Positions 9,098 to 20,594 of a stretch of 64,000 nt of DNA are shown piece after piece; within the stretch, counting starts at the first letter, position 1; each line of letters begins with the position of its first letter. Both the position numbers and the translations under genes were made by a program. Origin of the DNA: Sedimenticola sp. (lineage in GTDB: Bacteria > Pseudomonadota > Gammaproteobacteria > Chromatiales > Chromatiaceae); contig JALWRH010000037.1 in NCBI GenBank assembly GCA_026994195.1, positions 1-64,000 of the forward strand, written 5' to 3'. The notes beneath the pieces are model-generated. The model ran no database searches. It was given only the letters and a program-made list of their open reading frames with translations, and had not been told where the DNA came from.

Positions 9098-11377
9098 GTG
9101 CATCAAACCCTCAACAAACGGCTCAAGGAAGGCGCCTTTTTGCTGTTGCTGGCCATCAGCGCTTACTTTGTTTTTTCCCTGGCAACCTTTTCTCCCGAAG
9201 ATCCCGGGTGGTCCTTTGTGGGGGCCAGAGAAGTGCCAGAGAATGCCGGTGGCCCTGTGGGCGCATGGCTGTCCAGCGTTCTGCTGACGCTGTTTGGTTA
9301 TCTGGCCTATCTGGTGCCCGTCATCATAGCTTGGAGTGGCTGGCTGCTGTTCCGGGACCGGGAAGACAACAAGGAAACGGACTATCAGCTGCTGATCTTC
9401 CGCTGGCTTGGTTTCTTCATTACTCTCATGGCGGGCAGTGGCTTGGCCACTATGCATATTGCGGCGCAGACAGCATTGCCGGAAGGACCCGGAGGGATTT
9501 TAGGTCAGGCTCTGGAATCAAGCCTGGTGGATGTGGTGAGTTCTGCGGGCACAAGCCTGTTTCTGCTCACTTTGTTCATGGTGGGGTTCACGCTGTTCAG
9601 TGGCATTTCCTGGCTGACGGTAATGGATGTTATTGGCGGGCTGGTGCTCAACGGGTTTCGCCGCCTTTTGGCTCTGCTCAAGCCTGAGAAACCCGCTGTT
9701 CCCAGCGCCCGGCAGATGAAGAAAGAACGTTCTGAATCCCTCAAGAAGGAGAAGCAGCGGGCCAGGGAGCGCAAGCCACCCAAGATAGAATCGGAGATCA
9801 CCAAGGTTGTTCCCAGCATCAGGGTGGAGAAGGAAAAGCAGATGCCCCTGATCCAGCCGGAACCCAATTCCGAGTTGCCGCCCCTGTCGCTGCTGGATGA
9901 ACCCCAGCATACCGAGCACGGCTATTCCGAAGAGGCTCTGGAGGCATTGTCCCGCCTGGTGGAACGCAAACTGGAGGATTTTCGTATTGCTGTAGAAGTG
10001 GTGGCGGTGCATCCGGGGCCCGTGGTCACGCTGTTTGAATTGCAGCTGGCGCCGGGTACCAAAGCGAGCAAGATCAGCAACCTGTCCAAGGACCTCGCCC
10101 GGTCATTGTCTGTGATATCCGTGCGCGTGGTAGAGGTCATTCCCGGCAAATCCACCATCGGACTGGAGATTCCCAACGAGCACCGGGAGATGGTGTATCT
10201 CAGTGAAGTGCTTTGTTCCGAGGCCTACGACAAATCCAAGTCGCCCCTGACCCTGGTGCTGGGCAAGGATATTTCCGGTGGCCCCGTGGTGGCGGATCTG
10301 GCCAAGATGCCCCATGCCCTGATTGCAGGCACCACCGGATCAGGCAAATCCGTGGCCATCAACGCCATGATTCTGAGTCTGTTGTACAAAGCAAAAGCCG
10401 ATGAGGTACGCCTGATCATGGTGGATCCCAAGATGCTGGAGCTGTCCGTGTATGAAGGCATCCCCCATTTGCTGACCCCTGTGGTCACGGATATGAAGGA
10501 AGCGGCCAATGCCCTGCGCTGGTGCGTGGGGGAAATGGAGCGCCGCTATCGCCTCATGGCGGCCCTGGGGGTGCGGGGGATTGGCGGCTACAACAAGAAG
10601 ATCCAGGATGCCGGAAAAGCCGGAGAGAGCATTCCCGATCCCCTGTGGAAGCCGGATCCCACGGGTCTGACGGAGGATGAACCCACGGAAGCCCCCGCCC
10701 TGACCCACATGCCTTATATCGTGGTGGTCATCGACGAGCTGGCGGACATGATGATGGTGGTGGGCAAGAAAGTGGAAGAACTCATTGCCCGTCTGGCGCA
10801 GAAGGCGAGGGCGGCGGGGATTCACCTGCTGCTGGCCACCCAGCGGCCATCCGTGGATGTCATCACGGGCCTGATCAAGGCCAATATTCCCACCCGCGTA
10901 GCCTTCCAGGTGTCCTCGCGCATTGATTCGCGCACCATTCTCGATCAGATGGGCGCCGAGCACCTGCTCGGTCATGGTGACATGCTCTACCTGCCGCCGG
11001 GCACCTCCATTCCCCAGCGCACTCATGGCGCCTTTGTCTCCGATGATGAGGTGCACCGGGTGGTGAGTTTCCTCAAACAGGCGGGTAAGCCCAACTACCT
11101 GGAAGAGATTGTGCAGGAACCAACCGAGGCTATTCCGGGTCTATCTCCTGAAGCCGCCGGGGTGGACGCTGAAGATGCCGATCCCCTTTTCGATGAAGCG
11201 GTGAAGATCGTCACCGAAAGCCGCCGGGGCTCCATTTCCGGTGTGCAGCGACGCCTGAAGATTGGTTATAACCGTGCTGCCCGGCTCATCGAGGAAATGG
11301 AACGTATCGGCGTGGTCAGTACCCCGGATACCAAGGGTAACCGGGAAGTGCTGGCGCCGCCTCCCGTAGAGGATTGA
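9098..11377 (+). CDS. ftsK: DNA translocase FtsK
   Basis: A 759-aa septal DNA translocase that couples chromosome segregation and dimer resolution to division. Four or so N-terminal membrane segments (residues 1-185) are followed by a short basic linker, then the alpha-beta motor with Walker [15 protein letters not shown] and Walker [13 protein letters not shown] winged-helix gamma domain lies at the C-terminus ([20 protein letters not shown]), which recognises KOPS sequences in known FtsK proteins. The linker is short, so the protein resembles SpoIIIE-sized FtsK rather than the 1,329-aa E. coli form. Translation appears to begin at a GTG with no strong Shine-Dalgarno. It is the first gene of a six-gene operon. 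Confidence 0.96.
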   Translation: MHQTLNKRLKEGAFLLLLAISAYFVFSLATFSPEDPGWSFVGAREVPENAGGPVGAWLSSVLLTLFGYLAYLVPVIIAWSGWLLFRDREDNKETDYQLLIFRWLGFFITLMAGSGLATMHIAAQTALPEGPGGILGQALESSLVDVVSSAGTSLFLLTLFMVGFTLFSGISWLTVMDVIGGLVLNGFRRLLALLKPEKPAVPSARQMKKERSESLKKEKQRARERKPPKIESEITKVVPSIRVEKEKQMPLIQPEPNSELPPLSLLDEPQHTEHGYSEEALEALSRLVERKLEDFRIAVEVVAVHPGPVVTLFELQLAPGTKASKISNLSKDLARSLSVISVRVVEVIPGKSTIGLEIPNEHREMVYLSEVLCSEAYDKSKSPLTLVLGKDISGGPVVADLAKMPHALIAGTTGSGKSVAINAMILSLLYKAKADEVRLIMVDPKMLELSVYEGIPHLLTPVVTDMKEAANALRWCVGEMERRYRLMAALGVRGIGGYNKKIQDAGKAGESIPDPLWKPDPTGLTEDEPTEAPALTHMPYIVVVIDELADMMMVVGKKVEELIARLAQKARAAGIHLLLATQRPSVDVITGLIKANIPTRVAFQVSSRIDSRTILDQMGAEHLLGHGDMLYLPPGTSIPQRTHGAFVSDDEVHRVVSFLKQAGKPNYLEEIVQEPTEAIPGLSPEAAGVDAEDADPLFDEAVKIVTESRRGSISGVQRRLKIGYNRAARLIEEMERIGVVSTPDTKGNREVLAPPPVED

Positions 11378-12000
11378 AATTGAAACTACACAGATTCCTG
11401 TTGTTGCTGTTGCTGCTTTGCAGTGGCAGCCTGTTGGCGGAGGATGGCGCCCGCGCCCATCTGGATCGTTTTCTCGATGGTTTGAAAACCCTGCGGGCCG
11501 AGTTCGCCCAGGAAGTCATCGATACAGAGACCAATCAGGTTTCTCACAGCAATGGCGTGTTCTATTTGTCCCGCCCGGACCGCTTCCGCTGGGTCTATGA
11601 AGGTGATTATCCCCGCTACATCATTGCCGATGGCACCACCATCTGGCTGGTGGAGGAAGACCTGGAGCAGGTCAGCCAACGTTCCCAGAAAGCCGTTCTG
11701 GAGGGTACGCCGGCGGGGCTGTTCGCCCGGAAACTCGATCTGGACAAAGAATTCGAGGTACAGGAGATAGGACAGCGCATGGGCTTGTCCTGGCTGCGTT
11801 TGCGGCCACGCTCTGAAGACAGCCAGTTCGAGCAGATTCTGCTGGCCTTTGAAGGTGACAAGTTGTCGCGTATGGAGATGGCGGACCGCCTGGGACAGGT
11901 AACGCGCTTCGATTTCTTCAAGATCCAGCGCAATCCGCCCCTGCAGGATGCATTGTTCCATTTTGTGCCGCCACCCGGCTACGATATTCTGGATCAATGA
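11374..12000 (+). CDS. lolA: Outer-membrane lipoprotein carrier protein LolA
   Basis: A 208-aa periplasmic chaperone that takes lipoproteins from LolCDE to LolB at the outer membrane. A signal peptide ([19 protein letters not shown]) precedes the LolA beta-barrel fold, with recognisable [18 protein letters not shown] and [17 protein letters not shown] segments. The start is a TTG at 11374 that overlaps the ftsK TGA; a second TTG at 11380 is equally possible. The gene order ftsK-lolA-rarA is conserved across gammaproteobacteria. Its stop overlaps the rarA ATG. Confidence 0.95.
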   Translation: MKLKLHRFLLLLLLLCSGSLLAEDGARAHLDRFLDGLKTLRAEFAQEVIDTETNQVSHSNGVFYLSRPDRFRWVYEGDYPRYIIADGTTIWLVEEDLEQVSQRSQKAVLEGTPAGLFARKLDLDKEFEVQEIGQRMGLSWLRLRPRSEDSQFEQILLAFEGDKLSRMEMADRLGQVTRFDFFKIQRNPPLQDALFHFVPPPGYDILDQ

Positions 12001-13355
12001 ATACGGGAGACCTGTTTGCCGCTGACACGCTGGCGGGCAGGCCCCTGGCCGATCGCATGCGGCCGCGCAATCTGGAGGAATACCGGGGTCAGACCCACAT
12101 TCTCGGCCCGGGCAAGCCCTTGCGTCAGGCCATCGAAAGAAATCAGCTGCATTCCATGATCTTCTGGGGCCCGCCGGGTACCGGCAAGACAACCCTGGCG
12201 CGTTTGCTGGCCAATGCTTCGGGGTATGCCTTTCACACCCTGTCTGCGGTGCTGGCCGGCGTCAAGGATATCCGCGCTGCAGTAGAACGGGCCAAACAGG
12301 TGCAGGCGGAAACCGGGCAGGGCACAGTGCTGTTCATCGACGAAGTACATCGTTTCAACAAGAGTCAGCAGGATGCCTTCCTGCCCCACGTGGAAGATGG
12401 CACCTTCCTGTTCGTGGGTGCCACCACGGAAAACCCTTCATTTGAGCTGAACAACGCGCTGCTGTCCCGAGCCCGGGTCTATGTACTCAAATCCCTGGCT
12501 GTGGATGACCTGCTGGCGGTGTTGCGCCATGCGCTGGAAGATGCGGAGCGGGGGCTGGGCGGCCAGGATCTGAAAATTGCAGACGCTGATCTGCAGCATA
12601 TCGCTGAAGCCGCAGATGGTGATGCGCGCCGCGCTCTGAATCTGCTCGACAGCGCGGCTGGACTGGCAGAGAACGGGCAGATCCAGGCGGAAACCGTCAG
12701 GGAAGTCTGTGCCGGCCAGGTAAGGCGCTTCGACAAGGGCGGGGAGGTCTTCTATGACCAGATTTCCGCCCTGCACAAGTCGGTACGCGGTTCCAGCCCT
12801 GATGCGGCCCTGTACTGGTTTTGCCGGATGCTGGATGGCGGATGCGATCCTCTGTATATCGCCCGGCGGGTGGTGCGCATGGCTTCCGAGGATATCGGCA
12901 ATGCCGATCCCCGGGCTCTGGAACTGGCCCTCAATGCCTGGCAGGTGCAGGAACGGCTGGGCAGTCCGGAGGGGGAACTGGCCATTGCCCAGGCGGTTGT
13001 GTATCTGGCCTGTGCCGCCAAGAGCAACGCGGTATATACCGCCTTTAAGGCAGCTATGAAAGATGCGCGCAAGACCGGCTCCCTGGAAGTCCCCCTGCAT
13101 TTGCGCAACGCGCCCACTAAACTGATGAAGGAGTTGGGTTACGGAAAAACCTACCGCTATGCCCACGACGAACCCGAAGCCTACGCCGCCGGGGAAATCT
13201 ACCTGCCGGATGAACTTCGGGCGCGCAACTATTATCAGCCTGTGCCCCGGGGACTGGAAATTCGCATTGCAGAAAAACTTGCTCATCTTCGTGAATTGGA
13301 TCGTGCACGAGAAGCGGAATCCCCATGCGGCAACAGCGCTGAGGATGTAGAATAA
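11997..13355 (+). CDS. rarA: Replication-associated recombination protein A (RarA/MgsA)
   Basis: A 452-aa AAA+ ATPase related to clamp-loader subunits and RuvB that acts at stalled replication forks. The N-terminus [18 protein letters not shown] is family-typical. Walker A is [16 protein letters not shown] and Walker B is [17 protein letters not shown] sensor-1 motif ([12 protein letters not shown]) and the C-terminal tetramerisation region ([19 protein letters not shown]) follow. The ATG overlaps the lolA TGA (ATGA), which implies coupling. Confidence 0.96.
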   Translation: MNTGDLFAADTLAGRPLADRMRPRNLEEYRGQTHILGPGKPLRQAIERNQLHSMIFWGPPGTGKTTLARLLANASGYAFHTLSAVLAGVKDIRAAVERAKQVQAETGQGTVLFIDEVHRFNKSQQDAFLPHVEDGTFLFVGATTENPSFELNNALLSRARVYVLKSLAVDDLLAVLRHALEDAERGLGGQDLKIADADLQHIAEAADGDARRALNLLDSAAGLAENGQIQAETVREVCAGQVRRFDKGGEVFYDQISALHKSVRGSSPDAALYWFCRMLDGGCDPLYIARRVVRMASEDIGNADPRALELALNAWQVQERLGSPEGELAIAQAVVYLACAAKSNAVYTAFKAAMKDARKTGSLEVPLHLRNAPTKLMKELGYGKTYRYAHDEPEAYAAGEIYLPDELRARNYYQPVPRGLEIRIAEKLAHLRELDRAREAESPCGNSAEDVE

Positions 13356-13377
13356 GTTTTTTCAAAGGGGAAGCATC

Positions 13378-13748
13378 ATGATGCAGACACTGGCTATAGC
13401 AGCAGGCGGTGCCACAGGGGCGCTCATGCGCTTTTGGGTGTCCACTGCCACCTATGCCTGGCTGGGGCGTGATTTTCCCTGGGGTACACTGATGGTCAAT
13501 GTCGTCGGTTCCTTTGCCATGGGCTTGCTCTATATCCTCTTCATTGAACGGCTCACCGCCGGCCCGGAACTGCGTGCTTTCCTGCTCATCGGCCTGCTCG
13601 GGGCTTTCACTACCTTTTCCACCTTTTCCATCGAAACTTTCAACCTTGTTGAAGAAGCACAGATCGGCAAAGCGCTCCTCAATGCCGGCGGCAGCGTGAT
13701 CATCTGCGTGGCCGCGGCCTGGCTGGGAGTGATTGCCGGGAGGCAGCT

Positions 13749-13752
<4 letters not shown>
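13378..13752 (+). CDS. crcB: Fluoride channel CrcB/Fluc
   Basis: A 124-aa four-helix membrane protein that exports fluoride as a dual-topology dimer. The signature GLLGAFTTFSTFSIET contains the phenylalanine box and the central sodium-site threonines; the N-terminal GGATGALMRFW motif and GSFAMGLLY are also typical. A good Shine-Dalgarno (AAGGGGAAG) precedes a double ATG. No fluoride riboswitch can fit in the 22-bp gap after rarA, so expression probably follows the ftsK operon rather than fluoride. Confidence 0.94.
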
Positions 13753-15339
<1,587 letters not shown>

Positions 15340-15455
15340 TCATAGATCCGGCACAACTGTCAGGGAAGTCAGCTATCAGTTCGGCGTGGATGACCGGTAA
15401 AAAGCCTGCGAGAGAAAAAGATACTGTACCAGGGCAGGGATGCAGGGCTGTGTTG

Positions 15456-15953
15456 TCAGGCCTGGCCAAGAAAGCGGGACTGCTGCATGGCCGCGGTATC
15501 TCCTGTTTCTGTATAGTTGGCACTGACAGGCTGTTCATTGCGTAACAGGCCTATAGCTTGGCGCAGCTGTTGCTCGCTTCCTTTGATGATGGCCCCATTC
15601 ATTTGATTGAGCTCCTGACAGCTGGCAGTCAGGGACAGCAACTGATGCCAGAGAGGGAGCAGGGTAGCGCTTTCCGGCATGGTATTCAGGAAACTTTCAA
15701 AGTCGGTATCCGCAGCCGAGGGATCAGAAGTATGGAAAAGCTGCTCTCTTTGTGAAGCCAGGAGTTTCAGTTCTTCGACGAGTCGGTCTTTTTCGTTTGT
15801 GACTTGTCCCAGTTCCTCCAGTTCATTGCCAGATGTGAGAAGGTTAGTCTCCTGATTCAGGATATGCTGGAGCTTTCTCATGGCCGTATGCTCAGTCTTG
15901 AGCAAATTTTGCAGATCGAGAGCCAATGTACTGTTGTGTGTATCCGGCATCAC
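15456..15953 (-). CDS. flgN: Flagellar export chaperone FlgN
   Basis: A 165-aa helical protein with FlgN-family character: an N-terminal LQNLLKTEHTAMRKLQHIL helix and long heptad-like stretches around residues 40-75 (LEELGQVTNEKDRLVEELKL). FlgN binds the hook-filament junction proteins FlgK and FlgL and delivers them to the export gate. It lies 11 bp downstream of flgM, the usual flgM-flgN pair. The C-terminal 20 residues are poorly conserved in this family, so function is assigned mainly from context and helical pattern. Confidence 0.8.
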   Translation of the reverse strand: MMPDTHNSTLALDLQNLLKTEHTAMRKLQHILNQETNLLTSGNELEELGQVTNEKDRLVEELKLLASQREQLFHTSDPSAADTDFESFLNTMPESATLLPLWHQLLSLTASCQELNQMNGAIIKGSEQQLRQAIGLLRNEQPVSANYTETGDTAAMQQSRFLGQA

Positions 15954-15964
15954 AGATTCGTCGT

Positions 15965-16285
15965 TCAGTCTTTCGGATTCAGAGCCAAGTCGAACTCCAT
16001 CATTTTTTCTGCGATCCGGGTGGGATCGACATTGTAAGAACCATCCAGTATGGCCTGCTTGACCTGTTCAACTCTTTTGGTATCCACTACAGGCTGGTTT
16101 TCCACAGCAATACCGAGTTGCCCCAGGCGAATGGCGGTTTCAGACAAGCTCACGGTATCGCTCACGGATGATTTTCCGGTGGCTTTCTGGGTATCAGCCT
16201 TATTCGCTTCATTGCTGCCGACACGGTTGGAATCGCCGGATCTGGCAGCTGTATTTGTCCCCAGATTGTTGATATCAATAGACAT
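15965..16285 (-). CDS. flgM: Anti-sigma-28 factor FlgM
   Basis: A 106-aa protein with a disordered, polar N-terminal half and a C-terminal sigma-binding helix pair (DTKRVEQVKQAILDGSYNVD, then PTRIAEKMMEFD), the FlgM signature. It sequesters FliA until the hook is finished and is then exported through the flagellum. A FliA-type promoter directly upstream makes it part of the feedback loop it controls. Confidence 0.92.
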   Translation of the reverse strand: MSIDINNLGTNTAARSGDSNRVGSNEANKADTQKATGKSSVSDTVSLSETAIRLGQLGIAVENQPVVDTKRVEQVKQAILDGSYNVDPTRIAEKMMEFDLALNPKD

Positions 16286-16327
16286 TTGTAAGTCTCCTGG
16301 TTGTTTTGATATACCTGTTCAACTATT

Positions 16328-16354
16328 GGATCGGCCTGACAGGTTATAACTTAA
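16328..16354 (-). promoter_or_regulatory. Sigma-28 (FliA) promoter of flgM-flgN
   Basis: On the minus strand TTAAGTTA and GCCGATCC are separated by exactly 11 bp, matching the gammaproteobacterial FliA consensus (TAAAGTTT-N11-GCCGATAA). The boxes lie 43 bp before the flgM ATG. Confidence 0.8.
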
Positions 16355-16402
16355 GTCAATATTTTGACGTTTTGCAAAAGTGTATCAATAGTGCGACCTG
16401 GT

Positions 16403-17146
16403 TCACCAGGCGCTGCCTCCTACAAGCACTTCTCCCGCTGATGTAACGGTTCCTTCCACGATGCGTTTGGATGAGAGATTCTTCACTTTTATCAAGTCGC
16501 CAGCCGCGCCACTGGCCATCGCCTTGCCTTGCATGTGGACTGACAGCCCTTGTGATCGTGAAACGAGCATGACCTGCTGGCCCCGCTTGATGACAGTCTG
16601 GGCTTTGATCATGGTGTGGGTCAGGGGAAGGCCTGCACCCAGATTCCGCTTGAGTTTCATTCCAACGAGCTTGGCAGGATCCATGAAGTAGCCCTGTGGC
16701 AGCTTGGCCAGATTCCGTCTGGCCAATTTGAGATGCGACCGCTGCAACAGGGTATTTCTTGGCAGAGCCTGGGTCGTCACCACCACCTCATCGAACACCT
16801 TTACCGTAACCGGCACATACAGACTCCAGGGTTTGGATCCGGGACAGCGCACGCCCACGGTCATATTGCCCATGGTCCTGCCGCCTGAAGGAAGAAACGC
16901 CTCAAGTTCCTGGTCGCACTGGTGCAGGTGAAGACGCGCATCCAGCCGTCCTGTTTCGATCTCGATGGATTTGCTGTCAACGTCCCTGTTGTATTTTTTC
17001 ATGAAGCTTTTGGCGACGGAGAGAATGCTCTCATGGCTCTGATATTGCGCAGCCTCCCGAGAAGCTGTTTCTGCAGACGAAAACGGCAGCAGAAGCACGG
17101 CTGACAACAGAAGCAAACTATAGCGCATGATGGGTCTGGGTTTCAT
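16403..17146 (-). CDS. flgA: Flagellar basal-body P-ring formation protein FlgA
   Basis: A 247-aa periplasmic chaperone for P-ring assembly by FlgI. An N-terminal signal peptide (MRYSLLLLSAVLLLPFSSAE) is followed by the SAF-like domain in the C-terminal half (VVVTTQALPRNTLLQRSHL and a final IVEGTVTSAGEVLVGG). The track start at 17146 adds six residues before the better signal-peptide start at 17128; both are possible. It is transcribed away from the flgB operon from its own sigma-54 promoter. Confidence 0.93.
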   Translation of the reverse strand: MKPRPIMRYSLLLLSAVLLLPFSSAETASREAAQYQSHESILSVAKSFMKKYNRDVDSKSIEIETGRLDARLHLHQCDQELEAFLPSGGRTMGNMTVGVRCPGSKPWSLYVPVTVKVFDEVVVTTQALPRNTLLQRSHLKLARRNLAKLPQGYFMDPAKLVGMKLKRNLGAGLPLTHTMIKAQTVIKRGQQVMLVSRSQGLSVHMQGKAMASGAAGDLIKVKNLSSKRIVEGTVTSAGEVLVGGSAW

Positions 17147-17412
17147 GATGGTTATCCTGCCTATTTACAAAGCAAGTTATGTGCCTGTTTTTTCTGTATA
17201 GCCTGGTAAAGTTTCTTAAGACATTGAAAAATCAATCATTAATGGATAAACGGGTCTGATGGCAGATGTTGCCGGTGGCAAGGAAAACGCTATCCAGAGA
17301 GGGCTTGGAGACGGCTTATTGACGCTCCAGTGACAAGAAAACAGGATGCCTTCAGGTTCCTTTACCGCGCTATCGCGACTTCTGATCAGCCCTGGTCAGT
17401 GATTGTGAACAT
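17147..17412. other. Intergenic region between flgA and the MDR oxidoreductase
   Basis: Contains the flgA sigma-54 promoter at its left end. The remaining 220 bp hold no convincing ORF, repeat or RNA; only minor short inverted repeats are visible near the oxidoreductase stop. Confidence 0.6.
17171..17186 (-). promoter_or_regulatory. Sigma-54 promoter of flgA
   Basis: On the minus strand AGGCACATAACTTGCT matches TGGCAC-N5-TTGC, with GG and GC separated by 10 bp, 25 bp upstream of the flgA start. Confidence 0.8.
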
Positions 17413-18390
17413 CTACAGTCTGACCACTATCTTTCCGGCGGCATCATTGGACTCCATCATTTCGTGCGCCTTGCCAATAGCTTCGAACGGAAAGATATGA
17501 GCAGGTTTGGCCCGGTATTTCCCTTGCGAAACCCGATCCACAATCTCCTGCATCGGGATATCAGTCAGCGGGAAGTCTTTGGTACCCAGCATGAAGCTGG
17601 CAAAGAAATTCAGGTTGACGGAAGAGGGCATATCGGTAAGGGGATTGAACGACATGGGATCCCCGCCGCCCAGAAAACCGGCATTGCACACACTGCCGCC
17701 TTTTTTCACCATCTTAAGGGAGTCCTTGATAGTGGTGTTGCCGACAATATCCATCACGGCATCGATACCGTCGGGATACAGGCTGCGCACTTCCTGGCTG
17801 AGTTCGGGCTGGTCGATCAGGCCAGTGTGGCAACCCAGAGATTCCAGCAGGGGCAGGCGTTCGGGGTTGCGGGTAGTAGCCAGAACCGTGACGTTATTGA
17901 TATTGGCGGCAATATTGATGGCGGCCTGTCCGAGGGCTGATGTGCCACCTCGGATCAGCACTACATCGCCTTCCTGCAGGGACAGGTTGTGGTGCAGGCA
18001 GCTCCAGGCTGTAGCATAGGATTCGGGAATGGCTGCCAGCTCGGCCCAGTCCAACTCCGTTTGTAGGGGGAAGACATTGCCAGCGGGCAGTGTCACATAC
18101 TCGGCATAGCTGCCGTTGATAGTGCGCCCCATACCGCCCATGATGGCGGCCACCACCTGCCCGGATCTGAACCGCCCTGTGGTGTCTTCGACCATTTCGC
18201 CGACACATTCGATACCGCTCACCCGTGCCACATCGCCCCACACACCCCGCCGCATATAAGTTTCGGCCCGATTGATACCGAATGCCCTGACCCGGATCAG
18301 AACCTCGCCCGCCTGGGGTTGCGGATCGGGGATTTCTTCCATGACCAGTTGTTCGGGGCCGCCGTAGGCCTTGATTACTATGGCTTTCAT
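17413..18390 (-). CDS. Medium-chain dehydrogenase/reductase (quinone oxidoreductase-like)
   Basis: A 325-aa MDR-superfamily oxidoreductase. The N-terminus MKAIVIKAYGGPEQLVMEEI and the GroES-like half (GEVLIRVRAFGINRAETYMR) are typical. The nucleotide-binding fold carries RGGTSALGQAAINIAANI and prefers NADPH in related QOR proteins. Classical catalytic-zinc ligands are not evident. I chose the ATG at 18390 because the 8 extra residues in the track lack family similarity. It is divergent from a LysR regulator, 98 bp apart, which makes it that regulator's likely target. The physiological substrate is unknown. Confidence 0.85.
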   Translation of the reverse strand: MKAIVIKAYGGPEQLVMEEIPDPQPQAGEVLIRVRAFGINRAETYMRRGVWGDVARVSGIECVGEMVEDTTGRFRSGQVVAAIMGGMGRTINGSYAEYVTLPAGNVFPLQTELDWAELAAIPESYATAWSCLHHNLSLQEGDVVLIRGGTSALGQAAINIAANINNVTVLATTRNPERLPLLESLGCHTGLIDQPELSQEVRSLYPDGIDAVMDIVGNTTIKDSLKMVKKGGSVCNAGFLGGGDPMSFNPLTDMPSSVNLNFFASFMLGTKDFPLTDIPMQEIVDRVSQGKYRAKPAHIFPFEAIGKAHEMMESNDAAGKIVVRL

Positions 18391-18488
18391 ATTGTGCTCC
18401 TCCGGTTGATTCATGTGGAGGAGATGGTGAGCGGTAATTACGTAATAAAAAAGTACATAATAGGAACAAACAATGTAACATAATAAAA

Positions 18489-19385
18489 ATGATTTCCCTG
18501 AAACAGCTTCAGACTCTCGATGCCGTGGTGCGTGGCGGCAGTTTCCAGGCAGGGGCCAAAGCCCTGCACAGAAGCCACCCCAGTGTGATTAATCTGATGC
18601 GCAGCCTGGAGGAATCGATCGGCTTTGCCCTGTTCGATCGATCCGGTTATCGCACTGGCCTGACCGAGGCCGGAGAGGCTTTCCATAAACACGCTTTGCG
18701 CGTATTGAGGGAACAGGCGGAACTGGAGGAACTGGCCCGCTATCTCAAGGATGAGAATGAGGCCCGGCTGCGTATCGTAATCGGTGATATCACCCCGCTG
18801 GACGAGACGCTGGGGGTATTGCGCGGTTTTGCCCAACGGTATCCCCAGGTTCAACTCGATCTGGATTTCGAAAACCTGTCCGGACCCCGGGAACGATTGC
18901 TGGATGGCGAAGCGGATCTGATTGTTCACCATGTCAATCCGTCTGATCCGCGCTTTGAATGTCAGAAGATTGCCAAGGTCAAAATCATACCCGTGGTTGC
19001 GCCGGGTTTTCTCGAATTCGAGCCTGACGCCCATACCCGGTATGCCGCGCTCCGGCCCTATACCCAGTGCATCATTCGTGATACGGCCCGGCATATTGAA
19101 AAGGAAAAGCATTTTATTCTTGATGAAGCGCACTGTATAACCGTCGGCGATCAGCACACGAAAAAGTCCATCATCGTCCAGGGCATGGCCTGGGGGCATA
19201 TGCCGGACTTTATGATTGCCAAAGAGCTGGAGGAGAGGACGCTTCTGTCTATCGAAGGGCCTTGGATCAAAGGCTCCGTCGTGGATATTGTGGTGGCCCG
19301 CATTGCCGAGAATTGCTGGGGGAAAATGGCCCAAAAGCTTTGGGATAGCTTTCTGCCAATTCCGTCAAGCAGCATCAAGAATTGA
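18489..19385 (+). CDS. LysR-family transcriptional regulator
   Basis: A 298-aa LTTR. The N-terminal winged helix-turn-helix is clear (LDAVVRGGSFQAGAKALHRS, then VINLMRSLEESIGFALFDRS), followed by the periplasmic-binding-protein-like effector domain. It is divergent from the MDR oxidoreductase gene with a short AT-rich gap that would hold both promoters and the LysR operator. The pair is not flagellar in nature and interrupts the flagellar locus between flgA and flgB. Confidence 0.9.
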   Translation: MISLKQLQTLDAVVRGGSFQAGAKALHRSHPSVINLMRSLEESIGFALFDRSGYRTGLTEAGEAFHKHALRVLREQAELEELARYLKDENEARLRIVIGDITPLDETLGVLRGFAQRYPQVQLDLDFENLSGPRERLLDGEADLIVHHVNPSDPRFECQKIAKVKIIPVVAPGFLEFEPDAHTRYAALRPYTQCIIRDTARHIEKEKHFILDEAHCITVGDQHTKKSIIVQGMAWGHMPDFMIAKELEERTLLSIEGPWIKGSVVDIVVARIAENCWGKMAQKLWDSFLPIPSSSIKN

Positions 19386-19764
19386 CCGGGTATCAGCGTG
19401 CAATTTTATTCACCCCTTAGGTGGCACAGGTTGTGACGGCAAGACCCGTATCCCTGAGCCGCCAGTGCGCCTTGGCGGCAGCAGACCCTGTGGAGGTTGA
19501 AAAATCTGTCGATCCGCCGGGCTGCCGGGCTGCTCCTGATTCCGAAAGCCAACTCCCTGTGTTCAACGCACATTGAAGAAAAGCATCCGGTGGTGATCCG
19601 GTTATTGCCACTTCTTGCCATTCAAGCTGTTGGGCGGCAAAACTTTGCCACCTGGGAAGTCGTTAAAAATGCCTTATGCGTTCAATAGCCTGTAATTAAA
19701 GGGAAAAGTAATTTTGGCATGATAATCGCATCATATTTTTCGAAAACTTAAGTTGGAGAGAAAT
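19386..19764. other. Intergenic region upstream of flgB
   Basis: About 380 bp. The left two thirds show no supported gene; the ORFs of 60-71 aa in this stretch have shadow-like composition. The right third holds a 13-bp match to the end of the dispersed 167-bp element (19681-19693) and the flgB sigma-54 promoter. Confidence 0.6.
19715..19730 (+). promoter_or_regulatory. Sigma-54 promoter of the flgBCDEFGHIJ operon
   Basis: TGGCATGATAATCGCA has GG and GC separated by 10 bp, 35 bp before the flgB ATG. The -12 element is CGCA rather than TTGCA, so the match is good but not perfect. Confidence 0.7.
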
Positions 19765-20160
19765 ATGCCGCTATCATTCGATTCTGCTCTGGGTATCCAT
19801 GCCAAGGCCCTCCAGGTCCGTGGCAAACGCACCCAAATTCTGGCGTCCAATATCGCGAATGCGGACACCCCCGGATTCAAGGCCAGGGATATCGATTATC
19901 GTGCGGTGTTGTCGCATGCCCGTACAGACAGGCGTGTCGGCATGCGGGGCACCGATGAGCGTCATATTGTTTCCGGGAATGATATCCCTGCCGCGTCTCT
20001 TCTTTACCGGGTGCCACTGCATCCTTCACTTGATGGCAATACCGTAGACGGCCAGATGGAAAAAGCGGCTTTTGCCGAGAATGCCTTGCGCTACCAGGCC
20101 AGTCTCACTTTTCTGGATCGGAAATTCAAAGGGCTGATTGGCGCCCTCAAGGGAGAATAG
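19765..20160 (+). CDS. flgB: Flagellar proximal rod protein FlgB
   Basis: A 131-aa rod protein. The family hallmark ASNIANADTPGFKARDIDYR lies near the N-terminus, and the C-terminal helix ENALRYQASLTFLDRKFKGL completes the coiled coil. The track extends to a TTG; the ATG at 19765 is preceded by GGAGAG and gives the standard FlgB start MPLSFDSALGIHAKAL. It is the first gene of the nine-gene flgB-flgJ operon. Confidence 0.95.
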   Translation: MPLSFDSALGIHAKALQVRGKRTQILASNIANADTPGFKARDIDYRAVLSHARTDRRVGMRGTDERHIVSGNDIPAASLLYRVPLHPSLDGNTVDGQMEKAAFAENALRYQASLTFLDRKFKGLIGALKGE

Positions 20161-20162
20161 CA

Positions 20163-20576
20163 ATGGCCCTATATGATGTCTTCAGTATTTCCGGTTCAGC
20201 GCTCAGCGCCCAGTCGGTGCGTCTGAATACGGTTTCGAGCAATCTGGCCAATGCAGATACTGTCAGTAGCAGCCCCGAGCAGGCCTACCGGGCGCGTCAG
20301 CCCGTGTTTGCCGCAGTCATGTCCGCCATCGACGCCGGCCGGGCAAGCACCGGTGTCCGGGTGGCCGGTATCGTGGAGAGCCAGACAGAGATACCCCGGG
20401 AATACATGCCGGATCATCCGTTAGCTGACCGGGACGGGTATGTCTACAAATCCAACGTCAACACCGTGGAAGAGATGGCCAACATGATCTCTGCTTCACG
20501 CTCGTATCAGAACAACATCGAGGTGTTGAACACGTCCAAGCAGCTCCTGCTGAAAACCCTGAGCCTGGGGCGCTGA
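20163..20576 (+). CDS. flgC: Flagellar proximal rod protein FlgC
   Basis: A 137-aa rod protein with the rod/hook N-terminal motif (LNTVSSNLANADTVSSSPEQ) and the conserved C-terminus VNTVEEMANMISASRSYQNN. It starts two bases after the flgB stop. FlgC joins FlgB, FlgF and FliE in building the rod through the periplasm. Confidence 0.96.
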   Translation: MALYDVFSISGSALSAQSVRLNTVSSNLANADTVSSSPEQAYRARQPVFAAVMSAIDAGRASTGVRVAGIVESQTEIPREYMPDHPLADRDGYVYKSNVNTVEEMANMISASRSYQNNIEVLNTSKQLLLKTLSLGR

Positions 20577-20594
20577 GAAACAAGGTGACAGCCA

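Noticed and set aside
9518-11056. Long minus-strand ORFs opposite ftsK (164 and 238 aa)
   Set aside because: Histidine- and glutamine-rich shadows of the ftsK coding strand; ftsK motifs are complete on the plus strand.
13356-13377. Possible fluoride riboswitch before crcB
   Set aside because: Only 22 bp separate rarA and crcB, too short for the aptamer, and no conserved elements are present.
18438-19334. 298-aa minus-strand ORF exactly opposite the LysR gene
   Set aside because: The plus-strand frame has a full LysR helix-turn-helix and effector domain; the opposite frame has none.
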